Below are positions 1-14,200 of a stretch of 64,000 nucleotides of DNA, one piece after another (position 1 is the stretch's first letter; the number at the start of each line of letters is the position of its first letter). Under the pieces are notes generated by a model, which saw only the letters and a program-made list of their open reading frames with translations, was not told the DNA's origin and did not search any database. The DNA is taken from NCBI RefSeq assembly GCF_905475465.1, contig NC_062244.1:322501-386500 (forward strand). The letters are read 5' to 3'. The position numbers were made by a program, and so were the translations under genes. The DNA comes from Pieris napi. Its lineage: Eukaryota > Arthropoda > Insecta > Lepidoptera > Pieridae.

Positions 1-3000
1 GCAGTAAATTCAGACTGCAGAAAAGAGACCCCTCAAAACAAAATATCCTGACCGATCAGTAATTGTATCTTCTTTTAATAAAAATGTTATAAAATTAAAA
101 TATTTCAATTAATTTAGGAAATCAGTTAAAAATAGCAATTTGTATTGTTTTGTATTTAAGGGAGTCTAGGATTTAAAAGTAAGAGGGGTTGGGGATTGTT
201 TTGAATTTGCGTACACATTTTAATAGAATAGTGTTTCTATAAACATAGAAAAAAACAATTTTTCATTATAATTCAGATAACATATCATCTAAAAGGAAAA
301 CAATACACACATCAATTCCCCATAAAACTTTCATACCGCTCCGAACGTTATCTCGAGCGATTCTTGATGCGATTCTCACACGAGACTTTATTGCTTAGCA
401 TTCGATGCCCACTCCGTCTTATTGATTTCTCAATCAGAACAAATGTTCAGAAGAGCAGATAGCTTTATCGACAGCAGCATCTTATGGTTGAGTCTAATTT
501 ATTAATTTCGTCATGTTTAATATATTCGTAAAATGAAATGATATGAAAGAATAATAAAAAATATCAATGGTAAACCAAGGTAAAGTTCTTCTTACCCTCA
601 AGCCTTCAAATTATAGAATGTTTTTAAATAAAGGTTTCGAATCGACAAGTTATACCCATAATATTCGGATAATGGCGTATTTTAGATTATAAAAATATAG
701 AGTTATGTCATTAATGAAAAAGGATCGACACATATGGATTGTCAAATGTTGATGCGTGCGTTCAGATGCTTATTTCTTTTTATGTTAATTAATAAAGTAG
801 TAAACTTAATATTTGTTTTGTATGTAGGTACTTTTATCAAATCATAAATTAAGTTCAGCTAATCTGTAACACGACATTCATTGACTGCTAAGCGGTACGA
901 AGTTCGCCCGGTCAACTAGTTCGAAATAAAAGAAAGGTTGAAACCCTCGCCGATCTGTTTATTTATATATTTCGGTTCAAAGGTAAAGATACACACGGTC
1001 TATTTACATTGTATAGCACAAGTCAGGCACGCGGAGTATTTACGAACGTGAAAATTGCTTTTCTATCGGGTTATCCGTAATCTTCCCACGCGCCACCTAC
1101 AGGTTACAAACTTTTTCATTAAATACGCAGACACTGTGCGGAGAGAAGTGGTTTTATTCAATTTAATGCATTTTAAGAATAACTAGTAATAGTACGAGAT
1201 TCGGCTGCAGGATTAGTGCGCTCATCGGTTATTTGCTTAAAACCAATTTTTTATGTGTATATTTATAATTAGGAGAATCTACCAAGTTGCCTATAAAAAA
1301 AATATTTTTTCCATTTCATTGCCCATTTCAATGCTCAATTTTATTTAAATAAAAATGCACTGAAAGATTAGGAGCCGAATTCAGCATAAGTTTGTTGCGT
1401 CAAACGCCTACACTCCACCCACAAGGCATCGATACATATAGAATTCACTAGAACTTGATCGCACAAAGCAAAAAATAGGAGCTATTTTAAGTATAGCGCG
1501 TTTATTGCACAATAGTTAAAGTATTGAATTATTTATGGACGTCTGAAGGATATAAATGTATTTTATTGCATGATACGATAAATATTTTAATGTACCCAAG
1601 TACCTTTAAACACAACCCAGACAGCTTAATACCGTTATTTGTTCGAAAATTACAGGAATGCACTAAACCTTAAGGATGTAAACAGCAAAAGCTACAGTAT
1701 TTGTATAGAGAACCCGGCTGATCCACGCTCGCAGCTGCAAACAATTCTATTATTTTATGTAAATTTCACTCGTTTTAACTTCGCTTGTAACTCGTGTTTC
1801 ACTTTTCATATTACAACAATGTTGAAATTATACTAAAGTATTAATTCTTAATTAGATGCTGTCCGCAGTTTTGACTTAATTATTTTCCAATGTTGAATGT
1901 ATGGATATATGGATGTGAATGAATAGTATGGATACGAAATTCGTGTCTCTATAAAATATAATAAGAGGCAATCAAGTATGTCACGTATACTTTGAAACAT
2001 ATTACTTGGTATTTTTTTTTATATTCGACATTTTGTTAAAATACTAAAAATATTTCGATGTAAATGTGTCCGATTACAGGCAAACTATATTGTATACCCG
2101 TTAAAGCAAAGCCGATTGCCCTTTCATATTGCTCTCATTAAGAAATCCACTCACACCGCTTTTATTCAGACTTGACTTGAATGCTAAAAGTATACCCCTG
2201 AATCCATTAAGAAATTATGTTGTTATTACCATTTTTACATTTTGTTCACTCTCTTCTAATGTATTTAACCAAAGTAATGTAATGATATTAAAATTACGGG
2301 GTTTGCTTCCACTTCAATTTTGCTCTATTTGAAGTAGTCTTGAGTAGGGGGAAAACGCGTAAATATTTAGAAAGAGAGTCGTATATCGTGTTTACACAAT
2401 ACATACAGCGAGAAAATGCTGCCAGCGTTAAGAGGACTCTGCTAAGGACCAAATACTTTAAACGTCTTTTAGTTTCATATTATAGTTTTAGAAGCTTGTT
2501 ATGTATTTAATAAAAATACCATCAATTTTGAAAATATTACTGTAATATATTAGTTTAGTTTTTAAAGTGCTATTGCTAAATTTCTATTAATAAAATGGAA
2601 ACTATTAAAACAATCTCGTGGGTTGAGAAATTGTCGTCCCGAGTAAATATAACCTTTGACGCAGGTGAAAAATGAAATACAGTAAAAATATGTTTATTAT
2701 GGAACATAAGATACAGGTATCACTTATTCCACGTCATTAAATTTGAATCTGTAGGCCGAGAGAAAAAGCCGGTGTAAAAAACTCTCGGTACTCTTTAAAA
2801 ATAGCAAATCATCAAACAACACTTATTTTAAAACAAATATCGCAAATTAGGATATCTTCCCTAAAGCTACATTTAATACGTCAAAACTCTTAAATAACAT
2901 TTTGTATGTTAAGTAATTGTAAAATATAAAAACGGTTATTCAAATGAGACGTTGCGTGAGTCATATTTATCAGTTCATTTATCGGTGTAGGTTTGAACTT

Positions 3001-3909
3001 TGAAACTTAATTTTCCTCAACGCAAAGTTTCCGCTGCAAATCTTTATAGGATCCTCTGATCTTTTTGAGTTATACAGAGTAAGAAAAACATATAAATTAC
3101 ATCTTTCTTTAATTCGATTCAAAACACATAATTACAAATAAGATATTTTTAGGAGAGCAAATGAACTTTTACTTATACAGTGTAAGAAGAAATGGTTGTG
3201 TGTAAATTGTGATGGTGATCCAATCAGCAAATAATCCCTTTCCAACGAGGCAATCTGCTGCCAGGAAATGTCGCCACCCTCGGCCACTGCCACGGCCACT
3301 CGTAGATTTTAACCGACTGTACTTACAAGATATGGCCATTTCTCGACTATTGCTAATTCAAGCAATATATCTCCGTAAAGAAATAAAACTATTATCACAC
3401 CAAATCTTTTTTGTTATTTGAATAAACATACTCGTATTTCAATTATTAATAACCATCGAACCGGCACTTTGCACAGTAAGCCGTAGTAAATACCTAAACC
3501 TCCCTCATTAATAATTCTAGATATTGGCGAAAAACGCAATAATTCCAATGAATAATTAAAGAGTTTATTGTTATATGTAAAGCTCACATATAGAAATAAA
3601 AGCTCACACCTACTAACCATGGACCCGTTTTCGTTTTAGCATCCCAAAATGTTATACGTACATTGTGGACCCAATATAGCACAAGCGAGGCGAGATTGCT
3701 CTTGTGAAATATGTGTGAATTGGGAACAATTTTCCGCTAAGCCTTAACGATATCACTGAAATCTTTATTTGAATATCATGAGGGTGAATTTTATACCATT
3801 GCCGATTTATTTAATATGTTAACGATATTAAAACGTGTATAATTTTTCATCTTACAAGCCTTAAAATATATGACCTTGTGTCACTTCAATTGTGAATTGA
3901 CGTCACGGA
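1..3909. other. AT-rich non-coding DNA
   Basis: No reading frame here has the composition, length or homology of a coding exon. The sequence is AT-rich, without long tandem repeats. I recognise no transposon or RNA gene in it. It could be intergenic or part of a very long intron of a gene outside the window. Confidence 0.6.
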
Positions 3910-4199
3910 TCTAGTGTATCTAAAATAAAATAAATCAGTGGCGCTACAACCTCTTTAGGTCTTGGCCTCAGATTTCTGAATCTGTTTCATGATCATTTTT
4001 AACTCTAATAGGAAGTAGGTGATCAGCCTCCAGTGCTGACACACGCCGTCGACGATGATTTCCTTCACCGTTCGAGCAAATGTTAAATGCGCACATAGAA
4101 AGAAAGTCCATTGGTGCTCAGCTGGGGACTGAACCTACGATCTCAGGTATGAGAGTCGCACGCTGAAGCCACTAGGCCAACACTGCTCTAGTGTATCTA
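3910..4199 (-). mobile_element. tRNA-derived SINE (lepidopteran HaSE2-like) with target duplication
   Basis: Read on the minus strand, the 5' end carries a polymerase III box A (TGGCCTAGTGG, near 4168-4178) and a box B (GGTTCAGTCCC), as in a tRNA-derived SINE head. The body and the 3' part (ending in AGGTTGTAGCGCCACTG followed by an A/T-rich tail) match a family I know from Helicoverpa and other moths as HaSE2-type; that name is from memory. The element body is 3923-4186. It is flanked by a perfect 13-bp direct repeat, TCTAGTGTATCTA, at 3910-3922 and 4187-4199, the expected mark of LINE-driven retroposition. It appears shorter than full-length copies in the middle. Confidence 0.85.
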
Positions 4200-5937
4200 C
4201 ATAATAAAATTCATACGAAATCGCTCGCTAAAATCCCTATGCACTGCAGTAGCCGGTTGACTAGAAACAAATACCCGTTTTACAGAACTTTAACAGATTG
4301 TGTCGGGTTTACAATAAAACTGTGATGAAAAATGACTCGGTGGACATTTTCAGCAACTCCATAGAGACCTTTCGGCCGACTCGTTTTGCAAGTGACCTCG
4401 CATTGTTAATTATTTACTATTATTATTGTTTTCATTTGCTTTGTTATATTCCTACCTAATTGCTATTTGTGTATGTACTAGGTATATTTGTGGATGCTTG
4501 GCGAGCCCATGCGACTTCTTGAATACAAAGAGTCCCCTCGAGAGATGTGTTCTGCGATATTGCGAGCTACTCGATTGTAAGGAAGTTATATAGACCTGGT
4601 TAGCGCTGCGCCTTCATAAGTTCTTAAATCATTTTCACACGTGTATATCCCATTTTCTTATATATTTTCATAAGTACTCGATTGTCTTCATCACATGTAA
4701 GCATTTTATTCTGATGAATTTTGAAGGGTTGAATTTTGAACAGTAATTTTAATCAAGTATTTGACAATATTATTATTTAAGATATTTTTATAAGTAGTTG
4801 CCTCAAACATCTAATGAGAGAAAAAGTTGAAACGCAAAAGTTGTCGCTCTCTCTTAGCGTGGACCAACTTCCTAACAAACTTAATTTATTTAGTACGGCT
4901 CTTAAGAAAGATTCAATATTAAGACTAGTTATATCCACTCTTATTCACTTTATCTATTTAGATAAATACCTTGCCTTTGCAAGATTTCTTCTTAGATTTT
5001 TATTTCAATTAATGTTTGTTGAACTCAGAATCTTAACACAACAAATAAAATATGTATATTGTCTAAATATTAATCCTTTTTTAATTAATCTGCATACGTA
5101 TAATTTGTATTTAAAAAAATTTTAACCTACAAAGTAATAATAAAAATTATTAAAAAGAAAACTAAAATAATTATCATATAATACGAAATCCATTAACTTT
5201 TATTTCCATATCCCGTTATGTGTAAATAGTAACAAAATAATACGTTTAAATTACCGCAGAACTCCGGCTGTAACTTCTACAACAATATAGCAACAGTAAA
5301 GTATGGAAATTCATAAACAGCAAAATCAGGCTAAATTGTACAATTTAAGCCGACTGACATTTCGCCGGCAGAGTTTAGTATTCTAGATAAATATCTACCG
5401 GACGAGACTTGAATCTGTGAGGCGTACCCTCACTGAATGTCAACTCCACCGACAGACCTTTTCAGAGATATTATGTGTTTTTGTAGCGAGAAAGTTATGG
5501 ATATACTTTATTTGGATAAATATAAATGTCTATGTTGGGTTACATTTCCATTCCATTAATTCATATTCATTTCGTTATATTTAACATAATTGGACATAGA
5601 CATAACATTTATTACTAACGAAATACACACACACACACAGAATAGTAATAATAAAATAGAATGAAAAATATCTTTTTTTTCTCTTTTAAAGAACAAGTTA
5701 CGTTTTAAGTGTCTAATGCGTGTGTGTTGTGGTTGTAACTGGCTCTGGATCAGCATTATGCTGAGGAGCAGACTGTTCTACAGCGCTGGTCAATTAATAA
5801 ATGATTGCAATTTATGATTCATGGGAATTCATCACAGTAATTAATATTTAAAATAATACACGAAGCAGAAATGAAAGTATCTATGTGCTCCTTTACATCA
5901 GATCGCTTAGTTTATGTGAGTATAGTATAATAGCAGA
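4200..5937. other. AT-rich non-coding DNA
   Basis: No supported gene. The longest open frame (4814-5125) encodes a low-complexity hydrophobic peptide with AT-driven codon use and no recognisable family, so it is not called. A short (CA)n run lies near 5625-5640. Confidence 0.6.
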
Positions 5938-5938
5938 C

Positions 5939-6278
5939 CGGCCAAGCGTTGGGAGAACGGTACGGTAGGAGAACACCAGTCATGGGGACCACCATGCTTT
6001 ATTGGTGGTTATGCCATTAAATTGTAGTTTATGTGAAACGTTGGTACTTTCAACACAGCGCCATCTGTTAGAATTGTGACTATTAAATAATAAACAAATA
6101 TTTTGCAATAAAATAATATTGCGGGTATAAATTGAGATGTAAGCTTCTCGATGTAAGATCCTATCTTTTAAGTTGGATCAAACTACACACGGTGTGCAAA
6201 TTTTATTGATATCGGTTCGGTAGTTTAGGAGTCCATTGAGGACAAACATTGTGACACGAGATTTATATATATTAAGAT
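5939..6278 (+). mobile_element. Fragment of a high-copy lepidopteran repeat, probably an RTE-type LINE 3' end
   Basis: The segment ends with the motif AGTTTAGGAGTCCATTGAGG, then GACAAACATTGTGACACGAG and ATTTATATATATTAAGAT. This terminal block is common across lepidopteran genomes, usually at the 3' end of non-LTR retroelements that I associate with the RTE clade; the clade is from memory, not shown by coding sequence here. Only untranslated 3' sequence is present, so the element is 5'-truncated. The left boundary is approximate, and I found no clear target duplication. Confidence 0.5.
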
Positions 6279-8100
6279 TATATAATATCAAGCTAAATTC
6301 AATTAGTATGCTGTATTCTCTCATGTAAGCCAACAAAAATTTAAAGCACAAACATATAATAGGATTCCTAAAATAATGCAGCCCAGTACCTATGACATCA
6401 ACTGTAACGTAACATTATTACGAGCCCGCTACAACCTTATTACTGAGTGCAAGTTATTGAGTTATTGGTGATATGAAGGTACTAATAGTAGTGTGCATGT
6501 AAACTGCCTCATTGATATAGTTTCAAATATCCTACCGTTCGACTGCAAGTCATAGATCATAGACCATAGTCTAACAATATACAAATTGTGATCATAGGTT
6601 TCAGTGGGTTCATCTACTTCTTCTTCTACTAGAGTTCACGTGTCTGCGCTTAGAGCTGTTATATATCTTCCACAATAGTCACAATTAAAATCACGCTCTA
6701 GCGGTGGCCGTGATAAATTAATTAATTTATTTGAATAAAGAACCAGTTCAAAAATACTTGACGAATTACGAATAACGTGACGAATAAAAGACTATTCTAT
6801 CATTTTTGCATAGTTCATTTGATATATAAGTAACGGCAATAGATAAATCATGGATATTCGCGCAATTGTAGGTGATTCGTCCGTAAGCGGATTTAAATTC
6901 GTTTCTCCGTCGCAGGTCAGATAATCCGGATGAAAATGGCCGCGTCCGGACATCCTTACAATCCGGTATTTTCTCTATCAGCCAGATAGAGATCCAATTA
7001 AAATCACCAATACGAGCTTGGGCTCTCATTCAGATAAAAAAATTATTCATTAGAACTTGAAACCTAATATGTACATTCAGACAGTAATCAGAAAAAGTGT
7101 AGTGAATTTGTATGTGCTCTTTAAATATACTATTTAACTGACTCTTATAGTGTTTAATTATTTGCAATACTACATGTTATGATACTAATTTCGTATTCAG
7201 CAACAAATAAATACTTATTGTGATAATATCTCTATAGTTTTATTCATGATGATAATGGGATCGCCATCTCCTTATACAAAACAGACACTGAAAGTCTCAA
7301 TTTTTAGTCAAAGATACTGAGAATCGGCAACGAACATTGTAAAGCAAAAGAAATAAAGTATTTATAAAGGAAGGGTTCTTAGCGAGTTGGGAAATCAAAG
7401 AATAATAATATTGTTTAAGTACAGAATCTTATTTGCAATCTGAGTGGAACGCTACTGGAACTTGGAGGAAAATGCAATGTGAAAATCGACAGAAAGTAAA
7501 AACGATTTAACTAAGTTAACCTTTAGGATTTATTTCGTATGCAATATGCACGAGAAAATCTCAGTGGATGTATAATGATATTTAAGTGAAAATCGAGTCC
7601 AAAATTTGTTGTTTTTTAATAAACATTGTTTTTGTTATTTCCATTCCTATGCCTAAAGAGTAATCACAAAGCGAGTGCGGTAGAATATACCTACTTACTT
7701 GAGTGCAATCCCCAGTTTCCGTTCAACGAAACAGGTGAGTACGTGCGAAACGTGCTACAAGGCAATATTTTCAGTAATAATATAAATGTGGAGTAGTGAA
7801 ATCGTGTATTGGAAACGCTACATAATTCATGTCATCCTGGTGAGCTGCCGATATACGTGGTAAATATTTCGTTTAAATTGTTATTCCAAAACCGAATGTT
7901 GAAAGTGAACAATTTTTATCATTAATTTTATATCAAATTTAAATCTACTACTATTTGATAACTTACATACAAAAAATTCCTCGAAAACAAAAAATTCAAA
8001 TATGATTGGGAAACATATAGTTTTAGGCAATATGCAATATGTCCACGGTCAGCGCAGGGCGCCACCCCAAAGTGCAAGCATTATAGTCAGTGGAGTATCC
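6279..8100. other. AT-rich non-coding DNA
   Basis: No coding gene recognised. A consensus-like splice donor (CAG followed by GTGAGT) occurs near 7735-7741, which could end an untranslated first exon, but nothing else supports a transcript. Confidence 0.5.
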
Positions 8101-8103
8101 TGG

Positions 8104-8230
8104 GCGGCACCACGCTCAAATATCTTGGGCTGGTCCTAGATGCGCGGTGGACGTTCAAGGCGCACTTCGTAACACGTATGCTCTCACGCATCTCGGCGGG
8201 CCAGATTGGGAGTGTCGCCGCCTATAATAC
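8104..8230 (+). mobile_element. Relic of an R1-type LINE, C-terminal part of reverse transcriptase
   Basis: In the plus-strand frame the DNA encodes LKYLGLVLDARWTFKAHF, the segment just after the catalytic palm of R1-like non-LTR reverse transcriptases, where the family pattern is MKYLGLVLD.R..F..HF. The piece is GC-richer than its surroundings. It runs about 40 residues before similarity fades. No catalytic FADD motif, endonuclease or 3' tail is present, so this is a dead internal fragment. Strand and clade are fairly secure; the borders are not. Confidence 0.7.
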
Positions 8231-10674
8231 GAAAGTATTATACGGATGCCCGATAGACATCAATACCGTTCTCAGTAGTCGCAGAGACTATTCGCCATTA
8301 GGGTCGCGAGGACGTACCGCACGCAGATCATCTTCCGCCATTTTCTTTTCGGTCGTCTTATGGAGATATGACCATCAGGAATTTAAAAAAAGTACTTACT
8401 GCAAAGACCGACAACGCATTCACTAACAAAACGGGTTTCTATCAGCTGTGGTAGCTGCCTTTTCACCACAGAACATTTAATAACGTCTTCACTGTTGTTG
8501 AGGATGTTGGGAGTGCAACCAAAAATAGATCATGATACACAAAAAATAATAATAATAATCTAAAATGTTTCTTGAAATAAGATTTAAACAATGTTATATG
8601 ATAATTTTTACGTTTTTTCTATTCCATCCTGACCGAAATACTACCTAAATTAATTCGTCTTGTCTTTTAAATATTGATTAACGTCGACAAAGTAGTACAA
8701 TTACGTAAAACAATTATTATGCAATGTTTATCCCGAACGCTCGTATTTAATATGTAATTAATAATTGTTAACTCTGGAATATATTCCCGTTATAAATTAA
8801 TTAGGATGATAATGTAAGTCGCGGTCAGTGAAATCGTTCGCTGTCATCAGTTGATAACGATGTGGGTGTTAATGTGATTGTTTAATTTCCACGTAACGTA
8901 TTACGTAACGTAATTACTATTACCGGGAATGAAAACTACGACACTTTTAATAACTGCTGAATAATTGCCACATCTTTTGAATTAACTAAAGCGCAACGAA
9001 TATTACTTTTATAACTCGCATCATTTTTAGACCTGTATATATCTGCTCACTAAAGCCAATATTTTGTACAGATTTTACGTTCAAACAACAAAAATGACAG
9101 GACGTGTTCAACCGACAATCTGTTGCATGATAAATAAAATAAAATTATTCGTACAGAATTTGTTTGAGATAAATAAAGACAACAGAAAAACTTGTCTGTT
9201 TGTGTGTGTGCTATTTATTTATTACTACCTGAACTAAAACTAGCTAACACAAAAGCCTACCTTTTCTTTAAGTAATGATTTTATTATAATGTCGAATTCG
9301 GACGTGGGTACTGTAGTCGAAATCACAAGAAGTGTTGAGGGGTTAGAGTGTCGTAAGCAGTGGTTCTCCAAACGAGAGGTAATGGCCTTCTTCGAGACTC
9401 TTCAGCCTCCAGATTTCTGTCGTAATGACCTACTGCCAGCTCTACAGTCTTAAGATAAGCTTTAATCAAATTGTTACTTTGTTTATTCTTTAGAATGGTC
9501 GTAAGAAAGTTATGTATACAACACTCGTAAATAAACGTCCTATTTTACAGTTATACATATTAAAAATGTCTATTTAATATATTTAAAATTAAGGATTACA
9601 AAAATAGATTTATGATTTATACAGCGAGTAAGTTTACTTCCATATTTTGGCGAATTAATATAAATTAATGGCGAAAAATATTCCTCAAATTCCAATTAAT
9701 AAAGTTTAACAACAGATAATCTAGATAGGTTTTAATTCTTAGTGCTAGTATATCTAAGCATAACATACATGGTGGTTTTTTTGTCACATTTGAAGAAAAT
9801 ATAATTCCGTTATTTTCACTTGAAGGTAAAAGTACGCTCACATAAAACCTCGAGACTTTTCGTTTCATCTGAGTTCTCATTACAGTGAACCTTCACTAAG
9901 ATTTTAATTAAAAACACAACACATGACACTTCTGTAGGCTTAATTTGTCAGTTTTTGTAAAAACGCGTCCACAGAATTTTAAAAGGTATTTTCAATTTAA
10001 TAAAGCACTCTTACTAAAGCAATCACTTCGTTTTGGTCGCTCAAGTACTTTTGATTAAACATTTTATTTAACTGCCGTCACACTTGTACCTAGAATGGCA
10101 CTTAAATTCAATACATTCAATATTGTTTGTAAAAAGCAATTAAAAAAATACTTTAAGTCGTAGTTTTGGGACTAAATTAACTGAACTATTTATGGTATAT
10201 TTTTAAAATATAGATTATTATTGTATTTTAATATTTTATGTTTATGTCGCGTTATACCCTTTTAAAATATTGTTTTAAAAATCTAGAATATCTGTTTATA
10301 TTTTTAATGCAATAATAAAAGATATAGCTTTGATATACTTCTGGAACAATATTGAGTCATGACCACGTAACCCAATCAGGGATTAATCCGGGGATTAAGA
10401 ACATCGAATATCCTGTTTCGGCTTATCAGGGCGCTTGTAATGTGCTAGACTAATCTTTATTATGATTTATGCCAGTTTATGAAGTATGACGTTGTTCTAT
10501 AGGATTTATCCATGTTTTGATTCAATATAGATGTTATTTTACTCTTAACATACATACACTACATTGTGGCACCATACTTTATGGCACTTTTCCTGAAATA
10601 AGTTTGAAGAAAAATGTAAAACAGACGTGGAGGGAGGCAGATATAAATAAATAGTGAGGAAAAGTTTGATTATA
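8231..10674. other. AT-rich non-coding DNA
   Basis: No gene, RNA or transposon that I can support. The open frames present are short and AT-driven. Confidence 0.6.
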
Positions 10675-10677
10675 TGA

Positions 10678-11278
10678 CAGCCCGTTCCCACTAGTCGTAA
10701 GTCGCATAAGACTAAAAGTCGAAAGTCTGATGTCCCTGTTCACACTGCGTCGCGAGTCGTATAGGTCGTAGTTTCGCGCCATTCGGTACGTAGCGAATTC
10801 GCGACATGGACGCCGACGAAGAACTTGTTGTGCTCTACTACTTACGAAGAAAATTAAAAAAGTTGAAAAAAATGTCAATTCCAAGAAAATACTGGATGCA
10901 CCCAATCCTAACAGAAAGACGACTTTGGGAAGTTATCTAAATTTAATACATGAATTAAGAAATGACGAATAAAACACGAATGGAGTGAGCAAGCAATGTG
11001 TAGCGATCTAGGAAGCGGGGCGGGGAGAGAGGTAACAACGCGCTCGAGTCGATTAGACGCACGACTAGTGTGAACAGCAACAAGCAGGCACCTATGCGAG
11101 CACGATTCGACGCGACTTTTAGTCTTAAAACGGGCGCTGGCCCGTCGGATGGTTTTTTGAGTCGTATTAGACTAAAAGTCGCGTATCATCTAATGTGAAC
11201 AGCTCCATATAAAGTGTATGGTGACCAGAGCATTCGACTTTTAGTCTTATGCGACTTACGACTAGTGGGAACGGGCTG
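10678..11278 (+). mobile_element. PIF/Harbinger-like non-autonomous DNA transposon (601 bp)
   Basis: The element is bounded by perfect 46-bp terminal inverted repeats at 10678-10723 and 11233-11278, starting CAGCCCGTTCCCACTAGTCG. The flanks carry the same 3-bp sequence TGA (10675-10677 and 11279-11281), fitting the 3-bp target duplications of PIF/Harbinger, although the usual target is TWA. Inside are further copies of a GACTAAAAGTCG-type motif in both orientations. It also contains the beginning of a transposase reading frame (see 10806-10940). Too little coding capacity remains for autonomous movement. Confidence 0.8.
10806..10940 (+). pseudogene. N-terminal remnant of a Harbinger-type transposase
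   Basis: An ATG opens a 44-codon frame containing SIPRKYWMHPILTERR, which fits the conserved start of PIF/Harbinger nuclease transposases (R.YWVHPI...R). It stops after WEVI. A few bases later, in another frame (about 10945-10970), LIHELRNDE appears, which is the next conserved block of that family. A small deletion or frameshift therefore separates the two, and the catalytic DDE domain is entirely missing. It lies between the inverted repeats of the 601-bp element, which identifies the parent family. Confidence 0.65.
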
Positions 11279-11281
11279 TGA

Positions 11282-14200
11282 CTATACTAGGCTATAAAAT
11301 TGACTTCTGGCCAACCTATTTGTCGGGAACTATACATACAACCTATTATATTTCACGACATCAGCTGTGATGAGGTTCTACTAGTGATTAACAGCTGTCA
11401 TCGTGTTGTGTCCACGTCGTTGTTCGCTAGAGTCAGATCATGTAACCAACGGTTTATGACGCCGTTAGCTCAAAGCATCATGACATTATCTTTTATCTAA
11501 TAAAACAGTATGGAATTTATACTTGTCGTGCAAAATAGATTATACGTTCAGTATTGTACATTGAGTAAAAAATTACTTCTTTCAAAAGGAGTAACACCTT
11601 GAAAGAACCTCAGTATAGTCTTCATTTATTCGTGGCTAGGCTTAGGTTCCAATTGAATAATTGTCGAACAAACGCCCAATGTCCAACAAAAATTACGCAG
11701 TAAACCCATCTGCCATCATCCATCCATTAATTGAATCTCTCATTAAAACTGATACATATTATTATTGCCGTACTATTCGTTGTCTTAGTTATCTTCTCTC
11801 TAGACGATCAAAAATAATTCACCAATAATTGAACCATTAATGTATAAAATTATCTCAATAAATAAACATTCAGTTAAACTCGCTGTTAGAATCAAAAATA
11901 TCAGGAAAGTCTTTTGATGTCAGATACTTACTATACGAAATAAGGAAAATACAAATAATATAAATACATATTGTTACTTAAGCAATTTGTCACAACATGA
12001 CATGAGGAAAATATATAGTTTACATTCAGGAATATTAGTTACTTTCGTTAGATTAGTATTTCCCCTTTTTTAAATTAATGTTTGTTACTGATCCTTTAAA
12101 TCATTAATATAATTGTTTTTGTTGTTTGTATACAAATACAATTTGTAAATTGCAAATACCACTTTCGCAAGTATAAAAGGCGCTATATTCGACAAATTAT
12201 TAACTTTCAATTTCTCACTTGGCAGTCTCTTATTGGCTTATTCATGATTAGTAGAGTGGAGTAAGTAATATTGTTATGAACATTTAAATACGATAAAATG
12301 GATTACTTAAATGTGTAGTAGGTAGATATTCACGAAAACCCAAAATGAACATGCGTTGTTAGTCACTGAATTTATTGTGTCACACACATTCACACCTGTC
12401 GTGCACTCCTTAACAAGATTCTGCATATTAAGATTATCAATTTTATAACAACTTTAGTTATGAATGTAACTATTTATATAAGACATTGGAAGTACTTTCA
12501 TAAACTATTAGAACTATAACTGGGCACATTCTTGTATAAATTTGTTTTAGTCAATTGGGTTAGTTCTATGAGACTAGACCATATTGATTGGAAAATATCA
12601 AAAGAGAATTAGTGGCCGTCCATATATCGTCAAGAGTTAAGGTTAATGCTGTTAATGTTTATCGTAAAATGGAGTATTTGAATGCGATAAAGTTCGTCGA
12701 AATCTGGCTGCTTACGCTTACAACCTTAGTCGACAGTAAATCTTAGCATTATATAAGCTCTCCTGCATGCCTTGATAAAGTTGCTACGCTAAGCCTAATA
12801 CATAACAGCCAGAGACACTTTCCAATTTTGAAATCAAGAGAAGTTACAAATCTTCATTCAACATCTAAATATTTCTATCAGCTGCTCTCATTTTCATATG
12901 TATCAAGTGCAAGTTTTATCCTGACTTATTTCATTTGGAAATGAGAGCCGTTTGGCGTTACGCGTATAACTGGTTAGCACACACACACCGGACGATTCAA
13001 AACGTATCTTATATTTAATGTTGACTATCTGTAATAATAGGAACGACTCATGTATGAATTCGGACATATACCCAAGTAATCATTAGAATAAGGGCATGAT
13101 TTTTTCGTGTTTCAAAGCCGGTAATCCTCACTAACAAATAAACTCGTAAATCCATTAAATGACATGACACGACAATTATTGTATTCAAAAATATTATAAG
13201 AGAAGTAAAGCCAGATCAAAATTTATGTCGGGATATCGAACGATTAAGCCGCCATTTTGTAATGAACTTAGTATTATGTATGAATGCAATTTATGCATAC
13301 AGTAGACTTGATAATGAGATGACAAAGTCGAGCCACTTAATCGTTCTTCAAAGAAATTTAACGTCTTAAGCAGAACTATTTGATGAAGTTATGAATATGA
13401 AAGTTGGAAAGTCATGTGTACAAGAATTTGCACTGTCATTCTTTACTATATTCGTAATATTTCTATAAATTAATAAATTTTAATAAATAAATTTTACTGA
13501 ATAAAGGTTGTTGAACAAAATATCAGCGCTGTCTTTAGAATAAAAAGTTAAAGCTATTATGAAATAAATCGACACCTACACAATTGATTTCACGTTGAAA
13601 ATGTTTTACACCTAATAAGGTTTATTTACCGTTTACTTTAAATAGAACGAGCGCAAATTAAATTTGGCTGTTGTCTGCACGGCTCGCTGCAGTAACCATG
13701 TTACCGGATCACGACGAATTGGGACACGTTACCGTGTTTATGTTGACGACTGGCTAACGTTAAGCTCTATATTAACAAGCATTTAAAGATGTGTAAATAT
13801 GTGTGACAACTAAACATCCAAAACTCATAAATAAAGCTTATTTGGAGCGTTTCATTGTTTTTCTTGATTGTCATTGTAATTTCTTTAAGAATTTTCAATC
13901 ATGCATTTCTTCGCAAAGAAAGCAGATAAATATACTATTTAATAGAGTTTCATTTGACGCCTCAGGCAAAGAAAGAATGGATTATTATCTATTATTGGCT
14001 TTTTTCAATTACTTTCTGTTAGCTGAAGGCAAATTAGGTATTCTCTTGTTATTGGTAATTCTATATTCATGGTTTTAAATTATATCTATAAGATGGATTT
14101 GCATTCACATTTATGAATTAACATGTATTATGTGTATTAGTATATTCGTCGAAAAAGGTAGCATTTTAAGTAGAAGGTACATATTACAGTACATTATGAA

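Noticed and set aside
4814..5125. 103-codon open frame on the plus strand
   Set aside because: Leucine/isoleucine-rich AT-driven composition, no recognised family, no splice or promoter context.
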